From Mycolicibacterium sp. CR10 (GTDB lineage: Bacteria; Actinomycetota; Actinomycetes; Mycobacteriales; Mycobacteriaceae): DNA of 64,000 bases. Below are positions 8,314-16,982 of this stretch, one piece after another (within the stretch, counting starts at the first letter, position 1; the number at the start of each line of letters is the position of its first letter). Location of the stretch: positions 1-64,000 of the forward strand of contig NZ_STGE01000001.1 in NCBI RefSeq assembly GCF_005222675.1. The letters run 5' to 3'. Both the position numbers and the translations under genes were made by a program. The notes beneath the pieces are model-generated. The model worked only from the letters and a program-made list of their open reading frames with translations. It was not told the origin of the DNA and made no database searches.

Positions 8314-8865
8314 TTAGCCTCCGGCGGCAGGCGACAACGAGCTGCGGATCGCCTTTTTCGTGTCGGTTGGATACGCCTCCAAACAATCGATGAGTTCATT
8401 CAATCGGGCAAGCAATTGCTGTCTGTTTCGCGGTTTGATACCGGCAAAAACTGTCTGCAGGAAGTCATAGTGACCGGGCAGAAACTCGGTCAAGAACTGA
8501 TTGCCCTTCTTCGATATGGCGACCACCACAGAGCGTCGATCGCGGGGGTTTACCTTGCGTGTGACAAAGCCCGCCTTGGTCAGGCTGTCGACGACACCCG
8601 TCAGGCTGGCTTGGCGTACGGAAATAGAGTCGGCCAGTGCGCCCATCGTGATCGGCCTCTCGGCCCGCTTGAGGACGGTGAGGACGTTGAACTGGCTCAT
8701 CGAAAGGTCGACCGGAGCCAACTCCTCGGCGGCGACCCGACCGAACGCCGTCACGGCACGGTAGAGCGCGAGCGGAAGCGCCAGCGACGAGGGGTCGTAA
8801 TCCGGTCCGGCCTCACGGGTTTTGGCTGCGACCTGTGCGGCCATCGTCAAGTTCTCGGTACTCAT
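8314..8865 (-). CDS. MarR-family transcriptional regulator
   Basis: 183 residues. Winged-helix domain: QFNVLTVLKRAERPITMGALADSISVRQASLTGVVDSLTKAGFVTR followed by the wing motif NPRDRRSVVVAISKKG. MarR proteins usually repress adjacent catabolic or efflux genes and release DNA on binding an aromatic ligand. It converges with the decarboxylase gene and stands just downstream, on the same strand, of the dehydrogenase that ends at 9016. Target not shown by the sequence. Confidence 0.85.
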   Translation of the reverse strand: MSTENLTMAAQVAAKTREAGPDYDPSSLALPLALYRAVTAFGRVAAEELAPVDLSMSQFNVLTVLKRAERPITMGALADSISVRQASLTGVVDSLTKAGFVTRKVNPRDRRSVVVAISKKGNQFLTEFLPGHYDFLQTVFAGIKPRNRQQLLARLNELIDCLEAYPTDTKKAIRSSLSPAAGG

Positions 8866-9015
8866 GAAGTCCCTTAGCTGTTTGAGTCGTACGCTGAGCA
8901 GGCAGCTTTACCGATGGTGATCGTACCGGCAGATGAACGGTTGGCTTACTTTCCGCGCGCGAACATTCTGCCGCCTATAAGTCACCATCAATACATCATG
9001 GCTGCGCCGTACCCG

Positions 9016-9912
9016 TCACGACGTGGGTCCCGCCGTGGGAGGCATCGAACGGATTTGTTGGAGCAGTTCTACGCTCTCGGGGTACGGGCGTTTTCGAAAC
9101 GGCGTCGCGCCGACGGTTCGGAAGTAGTCCACTACGACGGCGAGCGTTCTGCTGCGGATACCGGCGGTCGTCGCCATTTTCTCAGCCAGCGCAGAATCTT
9201 TTTCGATAGTGCTCGCCGGCGCGTGGCTACGCACAGCCTCGCGGTCGTGACTGAAGTACGCCGCCGCCGTCCTGAGACCCGAGTCGTCCCCCCCGCTGCA
9301 TTCAGCGATCGCATCCGCTACATCGCCGGCCTTCAGCCCGATGGCTTCAGCGATCAACAGCGCTTCCGCTGAGGCGAGGTACGAGCTGTACTTGACATGC
9401 TGGTTGAGGAGTTTGGTGGCGTAGCCGGCGCCTCGGTGCCCGCAGTACACCAGAGTGCGCGACACGGCGGCGAGGACATCGGCATCAGGGCCAAGCACTC
9501 CGGGCGGCCCTCCGACCAGAACGGTCATGTTCGGCGCCTTGCGGCTGACGGGACAGTCCACAAAGCGCCGACCGGTCGCGTCGTACGCCTGGCCGATAAT
9601 CGCTGCGACTTGCGGGTCACACGTCGACATATCCAGAACGGCGGCCCCTTCGGTAAGGCCGGCAAGGACACCCTGCTCCGATCCGAGCGCCACCTCGAGC
9701 ACCTGAGCTGGTCCCGGTAGGACCGTCAAGACGACGTCACATGCGCCGGCCAACTCCCGCGCGTCCGCAGCGGACTCGGCGCCTAGCTCGACAACGGGGC
9801 GTAACGCGTCGGGCCGAATGTCGTAGCAAACCACCGAATGGTCGGTCGCGAGAAGTGACGCCGCCAAAGCAGAGCCCATACCTCCCAGACCGATCACGCC
9901 AACCCGCCTCAT
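9016..9912 (-). CDS. 3-hydroxyisobutyrate-dehydrogenase-family NAD(P) oxidoreductase
   Basis: 298 residues. N-terminal Rossmann motif VGVIGLGGMGSALA, substrate loop DCPVSRKAP, GGPPGVLGP, and the helix with the catalytic Lys (GAGYATKLLNQHVKYSSYLASAEAL). These enzymes oxidise beta-hydroxyacids or reduce the matching semialdehydes. It lies downstream of the cupin and dioxygenase pair 2, so it may act on a hydroxyacid released late in that pathway, which is inference. Confidence 0.85.
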   Translation of the reverse strand: MRRVGVIGLGGMGSALAASLLATDHSVVCYDIRPDALRPVVELGAESAADARELAGACDVVLTVLPGPAQVLEVALGSEQGVLAGLTEGAAVLDMSTCDPQVAAIIGQAYDATGRRFVDCPVSRKAPNMTVLVGGPPGVLGPDADVLAAVSRTLVYCGHRGAGYATKLLNQHVKYSSYLASAEALLIAEAIGLKAGDVADAIAECSGGDDSGLRTAAAYFSHDREAVRSHAPASTIEKDSALAEKMATTAGIRSRTLAVVVDYFRTVGATPFRKRPYPESVELLQQIRSMPPTAGPTS

Positions 9913-9990
9913 GACCGCGCCGGCCCGACACCAGTTTCTGCGCCGGCGGTCAACACTTTTGACATACGGCGCCGTCTGTGCACTTCGAAC

Positions 9991-10446
9991 TCAGGTTAAC
10001 GGCTGTCGCAACGCCGGATCGGCGAACTCGACCTTGTTTCGATTGGCCGCCTCGATCAGGGCTCTTACGTCGCCGGGGCCGTTGGACGTGGCATCCACGT
10101 CGGAGAAGAAATCGAGTGCCCCGCCGGGGGTAGACGAGGTCGTGAGCCATCGGGCACCGTCGGAGCGAACGCAATAGGAGTGCACAACGTCGGCGGGCAC
10201 CCGAATCGCGTCGCCCGCCTGCAGGACGGTTTCTTCTCCGCCGCGGCTCACCCACAGCACGCCCTCGAGCACCACGTAACTTTCATCCCAGGGGTGCTGG
10301 TGCGGAGGCGGTCCAGATGATTCAGGTGCGCGCACCTCGAACATCTGGTAGCCGTCGCCGATCAGTAGCGGGCGCATTTCCTCTGTCATCACTTTCAGGG
10401 CGGTCACATCGTCGGCACGTCGCTGCGGTTCGAGGGAAGTAGACAT
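9991..10446 (-). CDS. Single-domain cupin protein
   Basis: 151 residues from ATG 10446 (MSTSLEPQRR); an open frame to 10497 exists, but the promoter at 10.5 kb and the GGGG ribosome site favour the shorter protein. Metal-site residues: PPPHQHPWDESYVVLEGVL (two His, Glu) and a second His in DVVHSYC. It may be a dioxygenase, isomerase or sensor. A similar cupin lies beside the CoA transferase at 62.3 kb. Function is open. Confidence 0.8.
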   Translation of the reverse strand: MSTSLEPQRRADDVTALKVMTEEMRPLLIGDGYQMFEVRAPESSGPPPHQHPWDESYVVLEGVLWVSRGGEETVLQAGDAIRVPADVVHSYCVRSDGARWLTTSSTPGGALDFFSDVDATSNGPGDVRALIEAANRNKVEFADPALRQPLT

Positions 10447-10493
10447 TCCAGCGACCCCTTTTTGGTCGTCCGACAAGATAAGATATTTAGGGA

Positions 10494-10521
10494 ACAATAT
10501 ATTCTTTACCCCTGATGGTCA
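10494..10521 (-). promoter_or_regulatory. Promoter of the cupin gene (shared core motif)
   Basis: On the minus strand TTGACC (10521-10516) is followed after 16 bp by TATTGT (10499-10494) and runs on as TATTGTTCCCTA. The same core appears at 46.2 and 50.6 kb as TACTGTTCCTTA and at 20.1 kb as AGCTGTTACCTA. It would allow separate expression of the cupin and dehydrogenase. Confidence 0.5.
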
Positions 10522-10544
10522 AGGTCAAAGATTAAGCGGCGTTT

Positions 10545-11081
10545 TTACAGGATGATCGAAAGGTTCTTGGCGAGCAGCACCGCCTGGTCCAGGAGTAGCC
10601 GGCGACGGCACAGTTGCCAATCGTCAGCCACGCTGCGACGCAACCGGTCCCTGCGCCGGCCGACCAGAAAATCCGTTTCATCGCTGACCCGATTCCGGTA
10701 CACCAGGAAGCGGCAGCTCACCTCGACTTCCGCGTCTTCAACCGCCTCGATACGCACGTTGGTGACGAGGTGTGACACTCGCGATACTGGTTCTTCGGCC
10801 CAGTGCAGTCCCGTCATCAACTGCTCCACCCGCAAAGTGACCGTCTCCTTGCCCTCGTCGAACCAGCAGATGTCGCTACCTTGCTGAGTCTGTTCCAGTT
10901 GCGCCAAGTCGTCGTACGCCACGTTCGTCCGCAGGGGAACGGAATATTCGTAGTCCTCGGTGAGCAGACCGAGCCACTCGCGATAGCGCCGTTCGTCGAG
11001 CAGGTCGGCTTCCCGATAAAGAAAGTCGGCGATATCGGCCTGTAGCAGCAACTTTTCTACCGCGTCCTGCATCGCGGGCAT
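10545..11081 (-). CDS. Ring-hydroxylating dioxygenase, beta subunit (pair 2)
   Basis: 178 residues from ATG 11081 (MPAMQDAVEK), preceded by AAGGA; longer frames overlap the alpha gene and are not needed. Family pattern DFLYREADLLDERRYREWLGLLTEDYEYSVP at the start and LLLDQAVLLAKNLSIIL at the end. It stabilises the oxygenase hexamer. It starts 20 bp after the alpha stop. Confidence 0.9.
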   Translation of the reverse strand: MPAMQDAVEKLLLQADIADFLYREADLLDERRYREWLGLLTEDYEYSVPLRTNVAYDDLAQLEQTQQGSDICWFDEGKETVTLRVEQLMTGLHWAEEPVSRVSHLVTNVRIEAVEDAEVEVSCRFLVYRNRVSDETDFLVGRRRDRLRRSVADDWQLCRRRLLLDQAVLLAKNLSIIL

Positions 11082-11101
11082 TTCGTCGTCCTTCGCTCGG
11101 C

Positions 11102-12520
11102 TCACAACCTTGCGGCTCTCTCGTCGTGTCTGGCGAGTTCGGCGAGTTGGGGCCACGATAGGTTCTCCACGAACTCGGCCCATCGCCGGTAAAAGGCGCG
11201 GGCATTCACCTCACCGGCGATGGGCTGGTTGGAATGCACCGCCTGGTCGAGCTCACTGGGAGTTTCCTTACCAAGTCCTTGCTGATAGTTGTACGGATAG
11301 CGTCGGGCTATCACGCCCTGGCTAGCCTGCGTGGCGTAATTCCAGTTCTCCATATCGTCTTGCTCGGTCATGCCTCCAGGCCCCGAGTAGCGCATGTAAT
11401 AGCGACGCAACCAGTCACGCACATAATCGGGCGCACCCTTGTCGACGAGATACCAGCGCCACACCTCCGTTTCGGTCGGGCTGATCGGGTGTGAGACCAG
11501 AATCGTCCGCGGAAAGCCGGCCGAAAACGACATATTGGGGAACATCGTCGCCGGGCCGCGTCCGCCGAGCAGCCGGCCCTGCGCCCGTAGTCGCTCCTTG
11601 CGGACCGCCCACGCCTGGGAGAAGTACGCGTTCAGGTCTGATTCGGGAAACTCCGGATAGGGAATCTCATACGCGAGATTGTCCGACGCGCCATGGCCCA
11701 TCCGAAACGAGGTCTTCACACGGCCCTGTGAAAATCCGCCCTGATCTTGTCGTTCTCCGTGGCGTCGTGAATTTCTGCCACCCGGGCCGATGCCCACCTG
11801 TTCAACCGAGGCATGGGTCGTCGCCCCGTGATAGGTATCGCCCAAGAAATTCTCTGAGACGAATTTCCAATTTGATTTGATGCGCCACTTCTGCACCCCG
11901 CGGAACACCTCGGTACCACCTTCGGTGCCATCAAAAGCATCAGACAGGTTGTCCAGCCAATGATGAAAGTCCCCGACGTACTCATCGAAATCCGGGGCTG
12001 ACGGATCCCAGCACGCGAATACCAGGCCCTTGTAATTGTGCACCTTGGCAGCCCGGACAAGTCCCCAGCTCGATTTATCAAGGCTATCGCCGTAGGCCAT
12101 GCCCTGCTGCGGCACACCGTGCAAATCCCCTGGGGTGGACACCAGCGAGCCGTCCATGGAGTACGACCAACCGTGATACGGGCAAGTGAACTGCAAGGCG
12201 CGGCCCTCGTCATAGCGACACACCGCCATACCCCGATGCCGACACGAATTGAGCAGCACATTGACGTCGCCCTGGGTGTCACGCGTCAAGAGCACCGGAT
12301 CCGAACCCATCCTCGATGAGAAGAACTCACCCGGCGCAGCTACCTGAGACGCATGACCGACGAACAACCAAGACCGCGCAAACAAGTACTCCAACTCACG
12401 CGTGAAAATCGAAGCATCGATGAAGATCTCCCGGCTGATCTCCCCGCGATCGACGTCGACGAGATCACTGACGTTCGGACCTTCGCCGCTCGATTTTCTC
12501 CTAGCCAACTTCATCGCCAC
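11102..12520 (-). CDS. Rieske ring-hydroxylating dioxygenase, alpha subunit (pair 2)
   Basis: 472 residues. Rieske ligands C93-x-H95 (SCRHRG) and C113-xx-H116 (CPYHGW); catalytic iron site ENFLGDTYHGATTH with Asp228, H231 and H236. It follows the [3Fe-4S]-type ferredoxin at 12.7 kb, after a 224-bp gap in which no gene or clear promoter was found. Since the upstream genes handle CoA thioesters with a side-chain-cleaving look, the ring substrate may be an aromatic or steroid-like product of that module (inference). Confidence 0.92.
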   Translation of the reverse strand: MAMKLARRKSSGEGPNVSDLVDVDRGEISREIFIDASIFTRELEYLFARSWLFVGHASQVAAPGEFFSSRMGSDPVLLTRDTQGDVNVLLNSCRHRGMAVCRYDEGRALQFTCPYHGWSYSMDGSLVSTPGDLHGVPQQGMAYGDSLDKSSWGLVRAAKVHNYKGLVFACWDPSAPDFDEYVGDFHHWLDNLSDAFDGTEGGTEVFRGVQKWRIKSNWKFVSENFLGDTYHGATTHASVEQVGIGPGGRNSRRHGERQDQGGFSQGRVKTSFRMGHGASDNLAYEIPYPEFPESDLNAYFSQAWAVRKERLRAQGRLLGGRGPATMFPNMSFSAGFPRTILVSHPISPTETEVWRWYLVDKGAPDYVRDWLRRYYMRYSGPGGMTEQDDMENWNYATQASQGVIARRYPYNYQQGLGKETPSELDQAVHSNQPIAGEVNARAFYRRWAEFVENLSWPQLAELARHDERAARL

Positions 12521-12744
12521 CCTTCTGTTGCAGTACCGCCCGAACCAAGGCGAGACGACCCCCGCTCAACTCACCACCGACGCCGTCACCGCATCTGCCA
12601 AACCTATTCATGCGTTTCTTGTTCTGCGACAATAGAACTCACCTGTGCAGACCTGGCGCACGCTTTCTGCAACCGACATCAGCACAACCACGCTGCGATC
12701 CGCTTCGACTCCGCGGCGAAATCCGGTGTTCACGACCGACTCGT

Positions 12745-12942
12745 TCACGGCATTTCGAGGTGCAGCGCCGAGACCGGACAACTGCGAATCGCGGTGACAA
12801 TTCGCGTCTCATCTCGTTCGGTCACCGAGTCATCGAGAATGACAACGGTACCGTCATCGCCGATATCGAAGATGTCGGCCGCCGCGACGACGCAGTTCGC
12901 GTAGCCCTGGCAGGCCTGCACGTCAGCCTTGATGACCCGCAT
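12745..12942 (-). CDS. Small 3-cysteine ferredoxin ([3Fe-4S] or [4Fe-4S] type)
   Basis: 65 residues: CQGYANC followed by SCPVSAL, the C-x5-C…CP pattern of actinobacterial ferredoxins in which a non-cysteine (here Tyr) fills the fourth position. ATG 12942 has a strong AAGGAGGT at the right distance; the frame's GTG at 12951 has not. The start overlaps the end of the hydratase gene. It probably carries electrons to dioxygenase pair 2. Closely related to the ferredoxin at 56.9 kb. Confidence 0.88.
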   Translation of the reverse strand: MRVIKADVQACQGYANCVVAAADIFDIGDDGTVVILDDSVTERDETRIVTAIRSCPVSALHLEMP

Positions 12943-14038
12943 TGGGCGCACCTCCTTGTTTTGGTACGACGCTCATCGTTCGCCTAGGCGTTTCGGGCAT
13001 CGGCAAGCTCACGGCCGCAATACCTTTCGCCACTTTCCGGGCTCCAGAAAAAATGTTGAATTCGAGATCAACGTCGCCGTCGGTGGCCCCGGTACGCTTG
13101 CCGGTCACAGTCCACCGGGCCTGCACCACAGCGCCCGGATGCACGGGGACAGTCATCTTGAACGGACCGAGACGCACCAGCTTGCCACGAAGGCCCATCC
13201 AGCGTCGAAGACTGGTCTCGAGAAGGGTTTCCAGGCCACGAGTGTTGAAGATGATGTCGCCCAGTCCCGCGGCACGGGCGGCCGCGGTGCTGTGGTGAAT
13301 GCCCGCAAACATGCGGTCCGCGGCAATGTTCATCACCATCCGCTGGTAGGTCAGGACCAGAATCGGTCCACAGATTTCAGCACCGACCGTAATGTCACCG
13401 AAACCGAGCGGCGCGTTCCAACTAAGAGTGGAATCGGCATCGTCCAACGGCAGTCGGGGCGTGCGGACTCGGTCGTCACGCTCGGCCCGAGCGCGGATCC
13501 CGGGTTCGGGCCGTGACGTGGATGCGTTCAGTGGGTCGTAGTTGAAGACGGTGTTTCGGTTGAGCGCGACCAGGTCTCCCGAATCCTTCAGGTACTCCGA
13601 CTCGTATTCCAGGAACACTCCGGTGCCCACCCGGGTGCGCTTCTGCTCGACCGAGACCACCGTTGTCGTCCCGTGCAATCTATCGCCGACGTACAGCGGT
13701 GTGTGGTAATGCCACTGGCTGCCGGCGTTGACCGAACGCGTGAACGGCAGCGCCAGCGTGTCGGTGACGTTGCCCGTCATCTCCTTCCCCTCGACCAGAT
13801 AAGGACTCGGCCGGCCGGGCGCCCAATACGGCGGTAGTCCCCACAGCGGGGTCATGGTCACCGGTGCTACAACGCCGAGGTACCCATTTGCCTTCGCCGT
13901 CGTCTCGTCGTCATGCAGCGGGCAAGACAAGCAGAAGACCTCTAGTTTGCGGCGGATATCGTTCTGCGTCACCGAGTCCGCGCCTCGGAACGGCACCTTC
14001 TGGCCGACGCGCTCGCGCAATTCGTCAAGAGCGATCAT
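12923..14038 (-). CDS. Fused MaoC-like double hot-dog acyl-CoA hydratase
   Basis: 371 residues from ATG 14038 (MIALDELRERVG). The N-terminal half is a MaoC-N/FAS1-type hot-dog (…PPYWAPGRPSPYLVEGKEMTG…). The C-terminal half carries the hydratase-2-like signature ADRMFAGIHHSTAAARAAGLGD. Proteins of this type add water to enoyl-CoA. Placed with a thiolase-like protein and a DUF35 protein, it resembles the ChsH1-ChsH2/Ltp2 steroid side-chain unit, in which hydration precedes a retro-aldol cut. Overlaps the DUF35 gene by about 14 bp. Confidence 0.75.
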   Translation of the reverse strand: MIALDELRERVGQKVPFRGADSVTQNDIRRKLEVFCLSCPLHDDETTAKANGYLGVVAPVTMTPLWGLPPYWAPGRPSPYLVEGKEMTGNVTDTLALPFTRSVNAGSQWHYHTPLYVGDRLHGTTTVVSVEQKRTRVGTGVFLEYESEYLKDSGDLVALNRNTVFNYDPLNASTSRPEPGIRARAERDDRVRTPRLPLDDADSTLSWNAPLGFGDITVGAEICGPILVLTYQRMVMNIAADRMFAGIHHSTAAARAAGLGDIIFNTRGLETLLETSLRRWMGLRGKLVRLGPFKMTVPVHPGAVVQARWTVTGKRTGATDGDVDLEFNIFSGARKVAKGIAAVSLPMPETPRRTMSVVPKQGGAPNAGHQG

Positions 14039-14504
14039 GGCTTTGCCCTTCGGCAGTCGAGAGCCGGAATGCCGGCAACACCACATCATCGGCGACCCGC
14101 ACGTAGACGACCTCGACGGCCGCACCCGCCACCGGTGCCGTCCCGTCGGTAACGACGTCCACTACCCGTGCCACCATCCGCACACCTTCATCCATTTCCA
14201 CGACGGCGCACACGAACGGGGTGGCCTCCTCCAGACCGGGGTGCAGTGCGCGGTGAATGACCGTGGAGCTGAACACCTTTCCCCTGCCCGACGACCTCTG
14301 CCACGACCAAGCGCTACTGCCGCAGTCTGCACACTTCAGACGAGGAATGTGACGCAGATGGCCGCACCCCGAACAACGCTGAAACGACAGCTCATGACGT
14401 CGGCAATGGGCGTAGAACTCCGCCGTGAGGCCCTCTGCAGACGGCACCGGCGCTGCCGCGACATCCTTTTGGGTCAGTTCGGACCCCCTGCGAAAAGTCA
14501 CCAT
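14025..14504 (-). CDS. DUF35 OB-fold / zinc-ribbon protein
   Basis: 159 residues from ATG 14504 (MVTFRRGSELTQ). Zinc ribbon RCSGCGH…LKCADCG (CxxC x2) then an OB-fold (…GKVFSSTVIHRALHPGL…PFVCAVVEMDEGVRMVARV). DUF35 proteins pair with thiolase-like proteins; in Ltp2-ChsH2 the DUF35 part is needed for aldolase activity. It lies between the thiolase-like gene (8-bp gap) and the MaoC gene, which supports such a complex. Confidence 0.85.
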   Translation of the reverse strand: MVTFRRGSELTQKDVAAAPVPSAEGLTAEFYAHCRRHELSFQRCSGCGHLRHIPRLKCADCGSSAWSWQRSSGRGKVFSSTVIHRALHPGLEEATPFVCAVVEMDEGVRMVARVVDVVTDGTAPVAGAAVEVVYVRVADDVVLPAFRLSTAEGQSHDRS

Positions 14505-14511
14505 AATCCTG

Positions 14512-15678
14512 TCATCGACGCAATATGGCGAGTGCACCTGTGCCCCATCCACCGCCCATTCCGGTCACTGCGGCCAACTCCGCTTCTTCGACCTGCCGCT
14601 GCGCCAAGCCGCCGCGGAGTTGCCGCACCGCCTCGACCACATTGTTCATCCCCTGCACGTGGGCTTCGGATAGCAGACCGCCGTTGAGATTCGTCGGTAA
14701 TGAGCCGTCCGCGGCGATATGCCCGTCGAGTACGAAATCCGCCGCTTCGCCCGGCCTGCAGAAGCCCGCCGCTTCGATCTGACGCAAGACATTGAAAGTA
14801 AAGCTGTCGTACACCTGCAGCAGATCGATATCAGCCGGGGTGACACCTGCTCTGGCAAACGCGCGCGGCGCCGCCTCGGCCAGCCCGATGTCCAATGGGT
14901 CGGCCCTATTGGCGAATTCGTCGACGGGGAATGGGCGCCCTTCGGCCACGCTCATCACGAACACCGGTCGGTGGGGCCCGTCCACGGCCCGGTCGGGCGC
15001 TGACAGCACCACGGCGGCCGCACCGTCGGTCTCCAAACTGCAATCGAATAGGCGAAGCGGTGTGCTGATCGGAGGACCGTCGAGATACTCTTGCATGGTC
15101 AATTCGCGATCGCGCATGACTGCGTTCGGGTTGAGTTGCGCGTTGGCGCGAAACGAAACCGCCACGGCCCCCATCGCTTCGGGTGGGATCTTATACTTCC
15201 GGACGTATCGGTCTGCGACGAGCGCATACTGGTGCACAGCCGATACCGCACCCTGTGGGGCGTAGTAATCGCGAACAACTTTGCCAATCGCCATGTCGGA
15301 CCCCGATGCCATCCCCCTGGCGCGCGGCCCGGAGTATCCACACCAGCCCGCCGGCACCAGGACATGGTGGGCGACGCCCGACCATATCGCCATCGCCGCG
15401 GTCGCCAGCCCTGCCACACATGCCGCCCCTCCGGTGTGGGAGGTCACCGCGTAGCGAACATGTTTCAGGCCAAGGTTCGCGATGAAATCCTCGGCTGTTC
15501 CGCCGTTGATCGGACAGATGAGGCCGTCTACCTCGTCAGCCGACAACCCGGCATCCGCGATCGCGGCTTGGGCGGCCTCCACCTGTAGGTCGAGCTCGGT
15601 TTGCAACGCGGGGCCCCCGCGACGGTAGACCGTGTGACCCACACCGATGATGCAGGCTTTGTCACGTGGCCACGTCAA
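14512..15678 (-). CDS. Thiolase-like lipid-transfer protein, possible retro-aldolase
   Basis: 388 residues of thiolase fold: ACIIGVGHTVY at the start, SHTGGAACVAGLATAA with the N-terminal Cys position, and a glycine-rich end VTGMGGGWGTGALA. The C-terminal catalytic Cys of true thiolases is missing (GMGGGWG instead of CxGGG), and the usual GHPxGATG loop is replaced by SEAHVQG. That is the look of SCP-x/Ltp2-like members, which cleave beta-hydroxyacyl-CoA by retro-aldol reaction with a DUF35 partner. Overlaps the CoA-transferase stop by 4 bp (ATGA). Confidence 0.8.
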   Translation of the reverse strand: MTWPRDKACIIGVGHTVYRRGGPALQTELDLQVEAAQAAIADAGLSADEVDGLICPINGGTAEDFIANLGLKHVRYAVTSHTGGAACVAGLATAAMAIWSGVAHHVLVPAGWCGYSGPRARGMASGSDMAIGKVVRDYYAPQGAVSAVHQYALVADRYVRKYKIPPEAMGAVAVSFRANAQLNPNAVMRDRELTMQEYLDGPPISTPLRLFDCSLETDGAAAVVLSAPDRAVDGPHRPVFVMSVAEGRPFPVDEFANRADPLDIGLAEAAPRAFARAGVTPADIDLLQVYDSFTFNVLRQIEAAGFCRPGEAADFVLDGHIAADGSLPTNLNGGLLSEAHVQGMNNVVEAVRQLRGGLAQRQVEEAELAAVTGMGGGWGTGALAILRR

Positions 15679-16928
15679 GGCCCGGTAACCTTGTCTTCGA
15701 CGTCAGCGGACCCGACTACACCGCTGGCTACCAGCGCCTCATACACCGATTCTCCCAAGCCAAGCCACTCGGTGAGCACGCGTCTGCCGTCCACTCCGAG
15801 GCGGGGTCCGGTGCTGCGTACGGAGCCAGGAAAGTTCGTCAGCCGCGGCACCACACCGGTGACACGGACCGGACCCAAATCCTCGTCAGCGACCTCGACG
15901 ACGCTCTGGCGGGCCTCGAACGTGGCACTGTCAAACATCTCTACAGGCGTGAAGATAGGGGCGGCCACGACACCCGCACTCGCGCATGCTTTCTCGGCCA
16001 AATCAGAGTCTTTCTCAGCGAACCACTGACGAACCATCTCGCCAAGCTCGTTGCGGTGCAACATCTGCAGTTCCTGCGTCGCGTACCTCGGATCATTGCG
16101 CAGGGCTGGGCCGCCAACCAGTTCGAGCAGGCTCTGCACCGACCGGACCGTGCCGGTAGCGACCGTGAACCACACCCCATCACGACTGAGATAGGTGTCT
16201 GACACCGGCGATGGGCTGACCTGGAACTCGTTGCCGTGGCGCTCGGCAACGAATTTCAACTGGTCATACAAGATGACCTGCCAGTCGATGCCACGGAACA
16301 ATGATTCGTAGAGAGCTAGATCGATGCATTCCCCGTCGAAGCGATTTCCGATCGATTCACGTTTGAACAGTGCTCCGGCGACAGCGAATGCACCCATGAT
16401 TCCTGTCGTGACGTCGCCGAGGGAGAAACCGAAATGTGTTGGTGGCCGGTCGGGGTGTCCGGTGATCTGGACCGCTCCGCTCATGGCCTCGCCGACCCGG
16501 CCGAACCCGGGCTTTGCGCTCTCGGGGCCGATCTGACCGTACCCAGAAATTCGCAACATGATCAGCCGGGGATTCGACTCATGCAGGTCCGCCCAGCCCA
16601 GGCCCCAACGCTCGAGCGTTCCCGGGCGGAAGTTCTCGATCACCACGTCCGCTCGTTCGACCATTTGCCGCACCAACGCCTGCCCCTCGGCGACGCGCAG
16701 ATCGATGGCGATGCTCGACTTGTTCCGCGCCGCGGACTTCCACCACAGGTGCACATCGCCTTTCGTAGGACCGGACCGCCGCAACATGTCGCCGGAGCCG
16801 GGATCTTCGATCTTGATGACGTGAGCACCGAAGTCACCCATCAGCGAGGCGGCGAAGGGCGCCGCGATCACATGACCCAACTCGAGAATCGTCAGACCGT
16901 CGAACAAACTCTCCACATTCGCGGACAC
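15675..16928 (-). CDS. CaiB/BaiF-family CoA transferase
   Basis: 417 residues. Family landmarks: LDGLTILELGHVIAAPF-like opening (here FDGLTILELGHVIAAPF), AARNKSSIAIDL, ENFRPGTLERWGLG, and SLGDVTTG with the catalytic Asp. Class III CoA transferases load an acid with CoA from a CoA donor, here presumably the substrate of the hydratase/retro-aldolase pair that follows in the same operon. AGGAG precedes the ATG. Confidence 0.9.
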   Translation of the reverse strand: MSANVESLFDGLTILELGHVIAAPFAASLMGDFGAHVIKIEDPGSGDMLRRSGPTKGDVHLWWKSAARNKSSIAIDLRVAEGQALVRQMVERADVVIENFRPGTLERWGLGWADLHESNPRLIMLRISGYGQIGPESAKPGFGRVGEAMSGAVQITGHPDRPPTHFGFSLGDVTTGIMGAFAVAGALFKRESIGNRFDGECIDLALYESLFRGIDWQVILYDQLKFVAERHGNEFQVSPSPVSDTYLSRDGVWFTVATGTVRSVQSLLELVGGPALRNDPRYATQELQMLHRNELGEMVRQWFAEKDSDLAEKACASAGVVAAPIFTPVEMFDSATFEARQSVVEVADEDLGPVRVTGVVPRLTNFPGSVRSTGPRLGVDGRRVLTEWLGLGESVYEALVASGVVGSADVEDKVTGP

Positions 16929-16982
16929 ATGTCTCCTTTGGTGCGGCGGCCTAGCAATCCACTACGCCCCGCCGGTAGCGGG

